A stretch of DNA of 64,000 nucleotides, taken from assembly GCA_045638145.1 (NCBI GenBank), contig JAZUAU010000005.1, forward strand, positions 92,880-156,879, read 5' to 3'. Source of the stretch: SFWF01 sp045638145 (GTDB lineage: Bacteria; Bacillota; Clostridia; Oscillospirales; Acutalibacteraceae). Each line of letters opens with the position of its first letter. Within the stretch, counting starts at the first letter, position 1. A program made the translations under genes and the position numbers. Shown here piece by piece: positions 41,515 through 50,405 of the stretch. The notes beneath the pieces are model-generated. The model was given only the letters and a program-made list of their open reading frames with translations, had not been told where the DNA came from and ran no database searches.

Positions 41515-41925
41515 ATGAGAGTTGCACTCGACAAAGACGCGATTATGCCTACCAGGGCACACGCGACAGACGCAGGCTACGACCTTTACGCCAGGGAGCA
41601 GCAAGTGGTACCCGCTCAAGAGAGCGCGTGTTTTGATATTGGCGTACATATCGAAATCCCCGCGGGTTATGTCGGCTTTTTGAAAAGCAAAAGCGGGCTT
41701 AATGTCAAACACGGCATTACAAGCGAGGGCGTTATCGACGCAGGCTATACGGGGAGCATTGTTGTTAAGCTCTATAACAACAGCGGCTTTGATTATACCG
41801 TACACAAGGGCGACAAAATCAGCCAAATAGTATTATTGCCGATTTTTACGCCCGAACTCGAGCAAGTAGACAAGCTCGAGGAAACCGAGCGCGGAGCGGG
41901 AGGCTTTGGCAGCTCGGGAAAATAA
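41515..41925 (+). CDS. dut: dUTP diphosphatase (dUTPase)
   Basis: The 136-residue trimeric-type dUTPase has the five motifs: THATDAGYDLYA-like motif 1 (HATDAGYDLYAR), FLKSKSGLNVKHGI, VIDAGYTGSI with the catalytic aspartate and tyrosine, GDKISQIVLLP and the C-terminal ERGAGGFGSSG loop. It hydrolyses dUTP to dUMP, keeping uracil out of phage DNA. ATG 41515 follows AGGAGGTTTGAAA. Confidence 0.95.
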   Translation: MRVALDKDAIMPTRAHATDAGYDLYAREQQVVPAQESACFDIGVHIEIPAGYVGFLKSKSGLNVKHGITSEGVIDAGYTGSIVVKLYNNSGFDYTVHKGDKISQIVLLPIFTPELEQVDKLEETERGAGGFGSSGK

Positions 41926-41948
41926 GCATTTTTTCGGAGGTGATTTTA

Positions 41949-42388
41949 TGAACTACTTTAAGGCAGCGGAGCAAGTGCTCGGCTCCGTACCTACGCTCAA
42001 AAGGGCGTTAGAAAATTTAAGAAACAGAGAGCAACGCTTAATTGAGCAGGGCAAGCCTCGAGAGCCTGGGGCTATCGACTATAGCAAGCCGTTTACGGAC
42101 TCGCATTTTGTAAGCGACACTCTTAACGAGCTTTTGGAGCTTTCGGAGTGCTCCCGAAATATCGCAGAAACGGAGCGCACGCTCGCGGAGGTTGAGGGCA
42201 TTATAGAGCAGCTCTCCGACGAGCATAAAAAAGTCGTCGTTTTGTGGTATATCGAGAAACGCTCAAAAGAGGCTATAGCGGAGGCTTTGTATGTGGAGTC
42301 GCCTACGACGGTTTACAACCTCCGAAATAAAGCCGTAGCGGAGTTTGCTTTGCTCTACTACGGAGCCTCTGCGCTGCCCTCAATTTAG
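41949..42388 (+). CDS. DUF1492/ArpU-like phage transcription regulator
   Basis: The 146-residue protein has an N-terminal helical part and a C-terminal sigma-70 region-4-like HTH (EQLSDEHKKVVVLWYIEKRS, KEAIAEALYVESPTTVYNLR). Related ArpU/DUF1492 proteins lie just before the packaging genes in Firmicute phages and control late transcription. ATG 41949 follows GGAGGTGATTTT. The adjacent downstream region may contain its target promoter. Confidence 0.8.
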
Positions 42389-42432
42389 GGCATTTGAAAA
42401 AACGCTGTATAGAAACTTGCTTTTTGTGGTGG

Positions 42433-42438
42433 TAAACT
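42433..42438 (+). promoter_or_regulatory. Possible late promoter -10 box
   Basis: An extended -10 like TGG-TAAACT occurs 45 bases after the DUF1492 gene with no good -35 box, as expected for an activator-dependent promoter. From memory, a similar TTGC...GGTAAACTGATA stretch is common at this place in Firmicute phages. Low confidence. Confidence 0.3.
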
Positions 42439-42463
42439 GATACCGTAGAAATTGACGGTTAAG

Positions 42464-42489
42464 CGAGCTGCTGCAAAGCGGCTCGTTTT
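42464..42489 (+). terminator. Hairpin between the early and late regions
   Basis: CGAGCTGCT GCAA AGCGGCTCG makes a 9-bp stem with one wobble and a GNRA-type loop, followed by TTTTG. If the -10 box upstream is real, it would attenuate late transcription. Confidence 0.55.
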
Positions 42490-42548
42490 GTCGTTGTATC
42501 GGGAGCAGATATAGCACTACAACGGCGGAGAGGGCGGGACGCTGCTAT

Positions 42549-42848
42549 ATGAGAGAATTTGCACGCAAGTTTTATTTGAGCACAGCCTGGCGAGAAACCA
42601 GGGAATATATATACAAGCGCGATATGGGACTATGTGTACGGTGTGGTAGACCTGGCGAAATAGTACACCACAAAATACACCTCACACCACAGAACATAGA
42701 CAACCCGAGTATTACGCTATCCGAGGACAACCTCGAGCTCGTATGCCGCGAGTGCCACGCTATAGAGCACGAGGGACAGCCTGCTACAGCAGCGGGCTTA
42801 ATGTTCGACGACGAGGGAAACCTCGTAGAAAGAGAGGGCTACCTATGA
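42549..42848 (+). CDS. HNH endonuclease
   Basis: The 99-residue protein has two zinc-binding CxxC pairs (CVRCGRPG and CREC) and the HNH core IVHHKIHLTPQN...NLELVCRECH. HNH proteins adjacent to the terminase genes in HK97-like phages are required for genome packaging in several systems. It starts at ATG 42549; the start is not preceded by a strong site. It overlaps the next gene by ATGA. Confidence 0.9.
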   Translation: MREFARKFYLSTAWRETREYIYKRDMGLCVRCGRPGEIVHHKIHLTPQNIDNPSITLSEDNLELVCRECHAIEHEGQPATAAGLMFDDEGNLVEREGYL

Positions 42849-43093
42849 GCAGAGTATGCGAGGTAATTATATACACGAGCAACGCGGCATTGTCTTTCAA
42901 TGTCGAGGCTACTACTACAGACTTTCAAGAGCGGCTCGCGTCAGCTCTTGAGGAGGGCACCGTTATTCTCGATACTGTCGAGGGCACAAAGTTAATACTA
43001 AACGCTATCAATGTTGTAGCGATTGAGGTACACGCAGCAGCCGACGCGACAGCCGAGAGAACGCAGACACTCCCCCCCGTCAAAAAAGTTTGA
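42845..43093 (+). CDS. Small phage protein of unknown function
   Basis: The 82-residue product (VCEVIIYTSNAALSFNVEAT, then VILDTVEGTKLILNAINVVA) looks like a small beta-sheet domain. It starts at ATG 42845 inside the HNH stop codon. The longer frame from 42743 overlaps HNH out of frame and is rejected. Confidence 0.5.
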   Translation: MSRVCEVIIYTSNAALSFNVEATTTDFQERLASALEEGTVILDTVEGTKLILNAINVVAIEVHAAADATAERTQTLPPVKKV

Positions 43094-43188
43094 TGTTGTT
43101 TTTTATGAACCGTGTTTAAGCCCCTTTTATGACCGCCCCTTGTGTGTATTACCCCCCTACCCTTAACACAAAAGAAAGGAGTTTTTGT

Positions 43189-43557
43189 GTGGACGATACA
43201 TTATATACGCGACAGAAAAAAGAGCAAAACAGAATTAAGAAAATTTACAAAAATCTACCCAAAGAACAGCTCGAAATCGCTAAAAAATTGATTGAAAGAG
43301 CCGCATATATGCTCGTTTCTTTGGAGGATATGGAGGCAAAAATTAACGAGGACGGGCTCGTAGTTAAAATGCCGCAGGGTGCCTACACTATCGAGCGAGC
43401 GCACCCTCTTTTACAGCCATATAACGCAATGGTAAAGAACTATAACGCCACAATTAAGCAGCTCTCGGAACTCTCACCGAGCACCGAGGCGGACAAGGCG
43501 GGGCAGGCTCTTATGATGTTTGCCACTAAACCAAACAAGGCAGCTAAAAAGGCTTGA
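43189..43557 (+). CDS. Terminase small subunit (P27 type)
   Basis: The 122-residue protein is helical, with LPKEQLEIAKKLIERAAYML, a small beta hairpin (EDGLVVKMPQGAYTI) and HPLLQPYNAMVKNYNATIKQ, a pattern typical of P27/Terminase_4 small subunits, which recognise the packaging start on phage DNA. GTG 43189 lies just after AAAGGAGTTTTT; the ATG at 43129 lacks a site. The stop overlaps the next TTG start. Confidence 0.8.
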   Translation: MDDTLYTRQKKEQNRIKKIYKNLPKEQLEIAKKLIERAAYMLVSLEDMEAKINEDGLVVKMPQGAYTIERAHPLLQPYNAMVKNYNATIKQLSELSPSTEADKAGQALMMFATKPNKAAKKA

Positions 43558-45206
43558 ATTGGGTTAAAGAATACTACCGCCGCATAGAGAGCGGCGAAAT
43601 CGTTACGAGCAGGCGGGTTAAAGCCGTCTACTCTCGCCTTGTGGCGGAAATGGACGCACCCGCACCCGATTTTCCGTACTATTTCGACGAGGAAACGGGC
43701 GAGCGTCCTATACTCTTTATCGAAACATTTTGCAAGCAATCGCAAGGAACTATCGGAGCTCCGCTACAGCTTGAGCTATTCCAAAAAGCATTTATACAGC
43801 TCCTTTTCGGTTGGCTTGAAAAAGAAACGGACTACCGACGCTTTCGAGAAACTATGTTTTTGTGCGGGCGTAAAAACGGTAAGTCTACTTTGCTTTCGGG
43901 CATTGCGTTATATATGCTGATTGCCGACTATGAGGGCGCGGCGGAAATATACTCCGTAGCGACCAAAAAAGACCAGGCAAAAAAGGTACTTACCGAGGCT
44001 GTCAATATGATTAAGCAATCGCCCGAGCTGCGGGCGGTTATCAAAAAGCGGAGAAATGATGTTTATTTTCCTGCTACCTCCTCCGTGTTTGAGGCTCTCG
44101 CCTCGGACTCAAACACCCTCGACGGCTTGAACTCTCACGCCGTAATTATAGACGAGCTGCACGCTATCCGCGACAGAAACCTATACGAGGTTATGAAACA
44201 GTCCACCTCCTCGCGCCGTCAACCTCTCGTCGTTATGATAACGACAGCGGGAACGGTGCGCGAGTGCATTTTTGACAATATGTATGAGCTTGCCTGCGAC
44301 CTCGCAGACGGAAAGAAAAAGGACGACACCTTTTTACCTATCCTCTACGAAATCGACAGCCGCGACGAGTGGACTAACCCGCAAATGTGGATTAAAGCTA
44401 ACCCAGGGCTCGGAGCTATCAAGCAATATAAAACCCTTGCCGCCTTTGTCGAGAGGGCTAAAAACAACCCCGCCGACCTACCAGGCGTGCTATGCAAGGA
44501 TTTTAACTACCGCGAGAACGATAATAGCGTATGGCTCTCTTACGACCAAATTAAAAACGACGCTGTTTTCGATATGTCGGAGGTGTACAACACCTACGCT
44601 ATAGGCGGCTGCGACCTCTCGGCTACTACCGACTTAACGGCGGCAACGCTGTTAATACGCAAGCCCGACGACAAGACGGTGTATGTATTGCAGCACTATT
44701 TCCTCCCGCAGGCTCGCGTAGAGCACCTCGAGGAAAAGAATACAAACGAGGCTCCCTATAGGCTATGGGCTGACCGCGGCTTACTTACTATCTGCGACGG
44801 CAACCGCGTTACTTTTTCTGATGTTACGGCGTGGTTTTGCCAAATGCGCGACGAGCATAAAATAGACGCTTTCAAAGTTGGCTATGACCGAGCGTTAGCG
44901 GGCTATTGGGTGGAGGAAATGAAAAGCAACGGCTTTACTATGGAGCCCGTGGCGCAGGGTCCTTTTACCTGGAGCCAACCTATGCGAGAAATGGGAGCGG
45001 CTTTCGCGGACAAGATAGTAAACTACAACAAAAACCCCGTTTTAATTTGGTGCCTATCAAATACGGCAGTAAAGAAAAGCGGTGTAAATAATATTCAACC
45101 CGTTAAGATAACCGACAAACGCCGTATTGACGGGGCGGTATCGCTGCTTAATGCTTGGGTTATCTATGTAAAATATTACGACGACTTTATGTACAATGTG
45201 GGGTGA
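43554..45206 (+). CDS. Terminase large subunit
   Basis: The 550-residue motor protein has an N-terminal ATPase with Walker A GRKNGKST (about residue 104) and Walker B VIIDELHA, a coupling motif in ITTAGT, and a C-terminal RNase H-like nuclease with the aspartates in IGGCDLSATTDLTAA and near GYDRALAGYW. It packages DNA into the prohead and cuts it. The start is TTG 43554, overlapping the TerS stop. It is of the HK97/TerL1 group. Confidence 0.95.
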   Translation: MNWVKEYYRRIESGEIVTSRRVKAVYSRLVAEMDAPAPDFPYYFDEETGERPILFIETFCKQSQGTIGAPLQLELFQKAFIQLLFGWLEKETDYRRFRETMFLCGRKNGKSTLLSGIALYMLIADYEGAAEIYSVATKKDQAKKVLTEAVNMIKQSPELRAVIKKRRNDVYFPATSSVFEALASDSNTLDGLNSHAVIIDELHAIRDRNLYEVMKQSTSSRRQPLVVMITTAGTVRECIFDNMYELACDLADGKKKDDTFLPILYEIDSRDEWTNPQMWIKANPGLGAIKQYKTLAAFVERAKNNPADLPGVLCKDFNYRENDNSVWLSYDQIKNDAVFDMSEVYNTYAIGGCDLSATTDLTAATLLIRKPDDKTVYVLQHYFLPQARVEHLEEKNTNEAPYRLWADRGLLTICDGNRVTFSDVTAWFCQMRDEHKIDAFKVGYDRALAGYWVEEMKSNGFTMEPVAQGPFTWSQPMREMGAAFADKIVNYNKNPVLIWCLSNTAVKKSGVNNIQPVKITDKRRIDGAVSLLNAWVIYVKYYDDFMYNVG

Positions 45207-45210
45207 GAAA

Positions 45211-46530
45211 ATGAAAGAAAGACGAGGACTTTTTGAGGCTATCTTTGGCAGAAAGCCGCAGACTCTCGACGGCTATACCGAGTATAAGCTCCTCAATTCC
45301 TACCAATCGAATTTTGTACCGTTTTCGGGCAATGCCTGGGAGGTAAACACCGTCCGCGCTGCTATTCACTCTTTCGCCCGCAGAGCGGCAAGAGTACAGC
45401 CGCGACATATCCGAAAAGGCGACGGAAAATTGCAAGATGTGGAGAGCAGCTCGCTTAACTATATTTTGCAGTATCAGCCTAACCCGTTGACAACGGCTTA
45501 CAAATTCTACTACCGCGCAGCGGCGCAGTACAAGCTCTATAACAACGCTTTTATTTTTCCCGTGTGGAACGAATACACGGGCAGGCTCGAGGCTATGTAC
45601 AATATCAACGCCCAGGAAATAAAACTGCTTGAGCACCAGGGCGAGCTATTTTTGAAATTCCGCTTTTACAACGGGAAAACCTACACTTTCCCGTACACGG
45701 ATATTATACATATCGGCTCTATGTTCGCCGATAACGAGCTTTTCGGCAGTAATAACGAGGCTTTAATGCCCGTTTTGAAAACCGCAAACACCTTTAACCA
45801 ATCTATGAGCAAATTTGCCGAGCTTGTGGCGGTTGTGCGCGGTATTTTGAAAGTTGCAGCCTCTACCAAAAACGAGGACTTAAAAGCACGACGCGACGAC
45901 TTTATACGAGATAACCTCAAAATGGAGAACAACGGCGCGGGCGTTATCGTTACCGACAACAAGTACGATTATACCCCTATCAATGACAAGCAAACGCCGC
46001 TACCTCAAGGGCAGCTCTTGTATGTCAAAGGCGAAATTTACGACTATTTCGGCACCAATGAAAACATTGTGCAGAATAAAGCAACACCCGAGCAAGAGGA
46101 CGACTTTTACGAGGGCGAAATTAGACCGTTTTTTATGCAGCTTGAGCAGGCTTTTACAAATTGTTTCTTTACCCGCAAAGAGCGCGGCTTTGGTAATTTG
46201 ATTGTCGCAGAGGGAAACAAGCTCCAATATGCGAAACTCTCCGACAAGCTCGCAGCAGTTAAGTACCTCTCCGAAATTGGCGGCTTAATGCTCGACCAGG
46301 CGTTAGTAACGCTCGGCTTTCCGCCTATCGGCGGCGAGGAGGGTAAACGCCGCGTACAAACGCTTAATATGGTTAATGCCGATAAAGCGGACGAGTACCA
46401 ATTAGGCGACAAGGGAAAAGAAAAAACGCCGCCCGCAGGCACCGAGGACGACGAGGACGACCTCGAGGACGGTACCGCACCCGTTGCGGCACCAAAAAAG
46501 GGCGAGAACAACGGAGAGGAGGACGAGTAA
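45211..46530 (+). CDS. Portal protein
   Basis: The 439-residue protein is an HK97-type portal: the N-terminal SFARRAARVQPRHIRKGDGK region, YYRAAAQYKLYNNAFIFPVW and the C-terminal FFMQLEQAFTNCFFTRKERG are characteristic. Twelve copies form the ring through which DNA passes. The acidic tail (EDDEDDLEDG) is common in this group. ATG 45211 follows GGGGTGAGAAA; ATG 45196 is within the terminase gene. Confidence 0.93.
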   Translation: MKERRGLFEAIFGRKPQTLDGYTEYKLLNSYQSNFVPFSGNAWEVNTVRAAIHSFARRAARVQPRHIRKGDGKLQDVESSSLNYILQYQPNPLTTAYKFYYRAAAQYKLYNNAFIFPVWNEYTGRLEAMYNINAQEIKLLEHQGELFLKFRFYNGKTYTFPYTDIIHIGSMFADNELFGSNNEALMPVLKTANTFNQSMSKFAELVAVVRGILKVAASTKNEDLKARRDDFIRDNLKMENNGAGVIVTDNKYDYTPINDKQTPLPQGQLLYVKGEIYDYFGTNENIVQNKATPEQEDDFYEGEIRPFFMQLEQAFTNCFFTRKERGFGNLIVAEGNKLQYAKLSDKLAAVKYLSEIGGLMLDQALVTLGFPPIGGEEGKRRVQTLNMVNADKADEYQLGDKGKEKTPPAGTEDDEDDLEDGTAPVAAPKKGENNGEEDE

Positions 46531-46532
46531 AT

Positions 46533-47138
46533 ATGCCTTATAAACCGAATGAGCGGGAGTACCGAGCGTTAGCTCCGTTTACTACTCCCGACGACAACAG
46601 CAGCGACGAGCTCGTGCTGCGCGGTACCCCTATTGTGTTTGATACGCCTACCGTTATTTGTGAAATTGACGGCGTACAGTACAAAGAGGTTATCGCTCGC
46701 GGTGCTCTCGACGAGTGCGATATGTCGGATTTTATCTTTAACCGCAACCACGGGCAGAACGACTCTACCGTATACGCCCGTACTCGTAACAAGTCCCTCG
46801 ATTATTCCATTACGGATAGAGGGCTCGACATTGCGGCACACCTCGACAAAGAGGACGAGCGGCACCGCAATTTACACCGTGATGTTATGAAACGCCGCGT
46901 TGATAAAATGAGTTTTTCGTTTATTGTGAGGGAGTGCTCTTATGACAGAGAAACCCATACAAGAACGATAACTAAAATAAAAAAGCTGTTTGATGTTTCG
47001 GCGGTGGATTTTCCCGCATACAACGAAACAAGCATTACAACGGCAAGAGGCTTTTTCTCGGAGGAGCACGAGAAAGAGTTTAAGGCGTTGGAGGAACGCG
47101 CACGCCGTCAAAGGCTAATAGCTTTAACCTACTGCTAA
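46533..47138 (+). CDS. Prohead protease (HK97 family, U35)
   Basis: The 201-residue serine protease has the histidine in FNRNHGQNDSTV and the serine in RRVDKMSFSFIV. It matures the prohead by cleaving the delta domain of the capsid protein. It begins after GGAGGACGAGTAAAT, two bases after the portal stop. The C-terminal charged helix is usual. Confidence 0.93.
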   Translation: MPYKPNEREYRALAPFTTPDDNSSDELVLRGTPIVFDTPTVICEIDGVQYKEVIARGALDECDMSDFIFNRNHGQNDSTVYARTRNKSLDYSITDRGLDIAAHLDKEDERHRNLHRDVMKRRVDKMSFSFIVRECSYDRETHTRTITKIKKLFDVSAVDFPAYNETSITTARGFFSEEHEKEFKALEERARRQRLIALTYC

Positions 47139-47182
47139 CCATAAAAACCAATCTATCAAAAACAGAAAAGGAGTAAATCACT

Positions 47183-48343
47183 ATGCACGAAATTATTAAG
47201 CGTATGAATGAAATTATCGCCCGTAAAGCAGAGCTCCGCTCTATGCTCGAGGGCAGCGGCGAGGTTGACCTCGACGCAATCACAACCGAGCTCCGCGACC
47301 TCGACACCGAGTATAAGGGCTTGGAAAAGAGAAAGCAGACTATCGAGGGAATTAACGCGGGCACTATTCCCGCAACCGAAATCCCTAACCCCGTAACCGC
47401 ACGCTCTGCGGACACTTTCGACCAGGACAAGGAGTATCGCTCCGCTTGGTTAAAGACTTTGCAGGGTAAGGCTCTTACTGACAATGAGCAGAGAGCTTAT
47501 AGCACCGCGGCAAATTCTGCATTGCCTGCTATCCCCGAGAGCACCGCTAACGAAATTATCAAGAAAATGTACGAGGTTGCGCCTATTTTGCAGCGTTGTA
47601 AGATTTTCCACGTGCCTGGTAATTTCAAGTTTGCCGTAGAGGGTGCCAACGCCGACGCAGCTATCCACCAGGAGAACGCGGCTATTACCGTTGCAGCCGA
47701 TAACCTCGGCTCCGTAAGCCTCACGGGTTACGAAATCGTTAAGCTCGTTAAGGCGAGCCGCGCTACTGTCAATATGACTATTGCGGCTTTTGAGTCCTAT
47801 ATCGTTGAAATTATCGCCGAGGCTATCGCCCGCAAGATTGAAAACTTTATTTTCGTCGGTACGGGCAGTAATCAGCCTGGCGGCGTAGCCCAGGGCGGCA
47901 AGGGTGCCAACGGTGCCTATACTGCGGGTACTGATATGGTAGAAACCGCAGCCGTAACCGAGGCAAACATTACCGCCGTATACGGTATGCTTGCAAGCGG
48001 CTACGAGCGTAACGCTGTTTGGGCTATGAGCAAGGCTACTTTCTTTGCTGATTTTTACGCCCTTATGAACAAGAGCAAAAACAACCTTATCGAATTTGCC
48101 AACGGCAAATACTACATTATGGGTTGTGAGGTTTACTTTACGGGCTCTCTCGCTGCGGGCGTTTCTTACCTCGGCGACTTCTCCTATATCGTGGGTAACT
48201 ATTCCCAGGATATTGCGGTAGTTAAGTCCGAGCACAGCGGACTCGCTACCAACAGCGTGGACTACCTGGGCTCTTGCGTGTTCGACAGTAAGGCTATTGC
48301 GGGCTTGGGTGCTTTCGTTAAGCTCGTTAAGAAAGCGGGCTAA
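47183..48343 (+). CDS. Major capsid protein (HK97 fold)
   Basis: The 386-residue protein has an N-terminal coiled-coil delta domain (IIKRMNEIIARKAELRSMLE, residues 1-100) that is normally removed by the protease, and an HK97-fold shell domain with NSALPAIPESTANEIIKKMY and AVWAMSKATFFADFYALM. It forms the icosahedral head. It starts after AAAAGGAGTAAATCACT and shows a codon bias different from other late genes, consistent with high expression. Confidence 0.95.
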   Translation: MHEIIKRMNEIIARKAELRSMLEGSGEVDLDAITTELRDLDTEYKGLEKRKQTIEGINAGTIPATEIPNPVTARSADTFDQDKEYRSAWLKTLQGKALTDNEQRAYSTAANSALPAIPESTANEIIKKMYEVAPILQRCKIFHVPGNFKFAVEGANADAAIHQENAAITVAADNLGSVSLTGYEIVKLVKASRATVNMTIAAFESYIVEIIAEAIARKIENFIFVGTGSNQPGGVAQGGKGANGAYTAGTDMVETAAVTEANITAVYGMLASGYERNAVWAMSKATFFADFYALMNKSKNNLIEFANGKYYIMGCEVYFTGSLAAGVSYLGDFSYIVGNYSQDIAVVKSEHSGLATNSVDYLGSCVFDSKAIAGLGAFVKLVKKAG

Positions 48344-48360
48344 TAACGGAGGGCTGACCT

Positions 48361-48660
48361 ATGGCGAATATCTCAAAGCAATTTGTTTATGATGTTCGCC
48401 GATACCTACGCATAAGCCACACTCACTTTGACGCAGAAATTACCGACCTAATAGGAGCGGCGCAAGCCGACCTCCTATTAGGCGGTATCAAAGCGGCAAA
48501 GGTTAAGGACGAGAGCGACGCTCTTATAAAGCGTGCTATTGTTTGTTATGTAAAAGCCGAGTTTGGACTCGATAACGCGGACGCTGAAAAGTACCGCAAC
48601 AGCTACGAAATGCTCAAGCGGCATTTACAGCTATCAAGTGAATATATCGAGGAGGCGTAG
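48361..48660 (+). CDS. Head-tail connector (HK97 gp6-like)
   Basis: The 99-residue all-helical protein (VYDVRRYLRISHTHFDAEIT, DLIGAAQADLLLGG) fits the gp6/Phage_connect family, which attaches under the portal ring. It starts 15 bases after the capsid gene, behind GGAGGGCTGACCT. Confidence 0.85.
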   Translation: MANISKQFVYDVRRYLRISHTHFDAEITDLIGAAQADLLLGGIKAAKVKDESDALIKRAIVCYVKAEFGLDNADAEKYRNSYEMLKRHLQLSSEYIEEA

Positions 48661-48662
48661 CT

Positions 48663-48971
48663 ATGTATTGGCGAGAAATCGGCTTTTTGTGCGTGGAAAC
48701 AGAAAAGCTCGACAAGCTCCGCAAGCCGTATAAGGACTACGAGAAACGCGAGGTTTTTTGTAACTCTAAAGGCGTAAAGAGAAACGAGTTTTACCAGGCA
48801 CAAGCCCAGGGCTACCGCCCCGAGCTTTGCGTAGAGATTAAGGAGCTCGACTATAACGGAGAGGGACACTTTGAGTATAACGGCAAGATGTATAGAGTTA
48901 TCCGTACATATCCCGTTAAAAACGAGTGCCTCGAGCTGATATGTCAAGCTCTCGTAGTCGAAACCACTTAA
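48663..48971 (+). CDS. Head closure protein (phage head-tail joining family)
   Basis: The 102-residue beta-barrel protein (FCNSKGVKRNEFYQAQAQGY, FEYNGKMYRVIRTYPVK) matches small head-closure adaptors. It lies two bases after the connector gene. An HK97-gp10-type gene would usually follow, but the tail terminator gene follows instead. Confidence 0.8.
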   Translation: MYWREIGFLCVETEKLDKLRKPYKDYEKREVFCNSKGVKRNEFYQAQAQGYRPELCVEIKELDYNGEGHFEYNGKMYRVIRTYPVKNECLELICQALVVETT

Positions 48972-48993
48972 AGCGAGAGGAGGTAACGCCCTT

Positions 48994-49374
48994 ATGAAAG
49001 TAAATACCGAGGCATTTATAACAGCTCTTACGGAGCGGGTTAATACCATTTTGCCGACGACCTACGAGGAGGCACCTACAAAAAACGCGCCTCCGATTTT
49101 TGCAGTAGTCAGCGGCATTAACATTATTGACCTCGAGAGCGGCGACCTCGCCTCTTTCTATATTGATGTTTGGGCGGACGAAAAAGCCGCCGACGCAACA
49201 ATAAACCTCGAGAGGGCGTGCGACAGCCTCCGCAATGGGCTTTATAATGCCTTTATAGCCGCGCCTGGCTTGTACGGGCATATCGGCTTTGACAACCAAA
49301 ACACCGTAGCCGACAGCGAGTTTGATATAGCGCACCGTCGTTTATGTATGTCGGCAAGATTATTCTACTATTAG
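48994..49374 (+). CDS. Tail terminator-like protein
   Basis: The 126-residue protein (VNTEAFITALTERVNTILPT, DLASFYIDVWADEKAADAT, HRRLCMSARLFYY) has the size, position and alpha-beta pattern of siphovirus tail terminators that cap the tail tube. It starts at ATG 48994 after GAGAGGAGGTAACGCCCTT. Confidence 0.7.
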   Translation: MKVNTEAFITALTERVNTILPTTYEEAPTKNAPPIFAVVSGINIIDLESGDLASFYIDVWADEKAADATINLERACDSLRNGLYNAFIAAPGLYGHIGFDNQNTVADSEFDIAHRRLCMSARLFYY

Positions 49375-49385
49375 GAGGTAACGAA

Positions 49386-50012
49386 ATGGTTACTAATCTT
49401 ACCAAACAGCAAATCGAGAGTATCCAGATTGACGAGTCGGTTATTTTCCTCGACTATGGCGAAACTACCGAGCGTTTCCTGGCTCCTACTCGTGGCGGCG
49501 GCGAGTTTGCCGCTACTGTAACCGTCCGCGACATTGAATTTGACGGCAGACACGGCAAGACGGCGGGTACCCAGGTTATCGAGGAGCAGGGAGCCTCTAT
49601 TAAGGTTACTACTCTTTGTATGAGCCAGGAAAACCTCGCGCTTGCTATTCCTGGCTGCGTCGTCCAGGACAAGGACGGTAACGCTATCAGCAACCCGAAA
49701 ACGGGCATTATTCCCGATAGCGCATACCTCAAAAATATTACTATGTTTGCAAAGCTTATCAGCGGCAAATATAAGAAAATCACCATTTATAACCCTATGC
49801 ACGAGAGCGGCTTTACCGCAAAGGCGGTAAAGAAAGCCGAGGGCGAGCTCGCTTTTGAGTTTTTGGCTCATTACGCGCACACCGACCTCGACGGCACCTT
49901 GTGGAAAGTGGAGGAAATCACCGAGGCACCCGCGCAGGCAGCGGCAGCAGCCGCAGCCGCAAGTAATGAGGGCGGACAGCCCGCAGCAGGCGGCGACAAA
50001 ACCGAGGAATAA
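49386..50012 (+). CDS. Major tail tube protein
   Basis: The 208-residue protein has a beta-rich core (FLDYGETTERFLAPTRGGGE, FAATVTVRDIEFDGRHGKTA, AYLKNITMFAKLISGKYKKI) of the tail-tube type and a C-terminal Ala/Gln-rich tail (PAQAAAAAAAASNEGGQPAA). It polymerises into the tail tube. ATG 49386 follows TAGGAGGTAACGAA. Confidence 0.85.
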   Translation: MVTNLTKQQIESIQIDESVIFLDYGETTERFLAPTRGGGEFAATVTVRDIEFDGRHGKTAGTQVIEEQGASIKVTTLCMSQENLALAIPGCVVQDKDGNAISNPKTGIIPDSAYLKNITMFAKLISGKYKKITIYNPMHESGFTAKAVKKAEGELAFEFLAHYAHTDLDGTLWKVEEITEAPAQAAAAAAAASNEGGQPAAGGDKTEE

Positions 50013-50039
50013 TACCAGGATTTAAGGAGGAGCCAAATT

Positions 50040-50405
50040 ATGCTCACTATTAAGACTATGCCTATGTTGCTTAAAATTGTAGGCAAGCTCGATATTAAGC
50101 CCGCTGTAGAAATGCTCAAGGGGCTTGACATTTTCGAGGACGCAAAGGACGCAAAGGACGCTATGAAACAGCTTTCCCGCGAAAAGGTAGGTATTTTAGC
50201 CTGCGAAATCTTATGCGAACTCACCCCGCAGCTCGGCAAGATTGCCGACGACCTCCCGCCCCTCGTGGCGGCTTACTACGATATTTCCCTCGAGGAGGCG
50301 TACAAGAAAGACGCAGCCGAGGTAATTAACGACCTTATCAACGACGAGGGTATCGTAAGTTTTTTCAAGCGTGCTCTACGAAAGAAAGTAGAGCAAGGAG
50401 CTTAA
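50040..50405 (+). CDS. Tail assembly chaperone (gpG-like), unshifted product
   Basis: The 121-residue helical protein (MLLKIVGKLDIKPAVEMLKG, ACEILCELTPQLGKIADDLP) is the shorter of two tail chaperones, which bind the tape measure protein before the tube forms. It starts after AAGGAGGAGCCAAATT and reads through a slippery T TTT TTC near its end before stopping at 50403. Confidence 0.85.
   Translation: MLTIKTMPMLLKIVGKLDIKPAVEMLKGLDIFEDAKDAKDAMKQLSREKVGILACEILCELTPQLGKIADDLPPLVAAYYDISLEEAYKKDAAEVINDLINDEGIVSFFKRALRKKVEQGA

Noticed and set aside
42743..42844. Longer version of the 42845 gene starting at 42743
   Set aside because: It overlaps the conserved zinc-binding end of the HNH gene in another frame; the ATGA overlap at 42845 is the better start.
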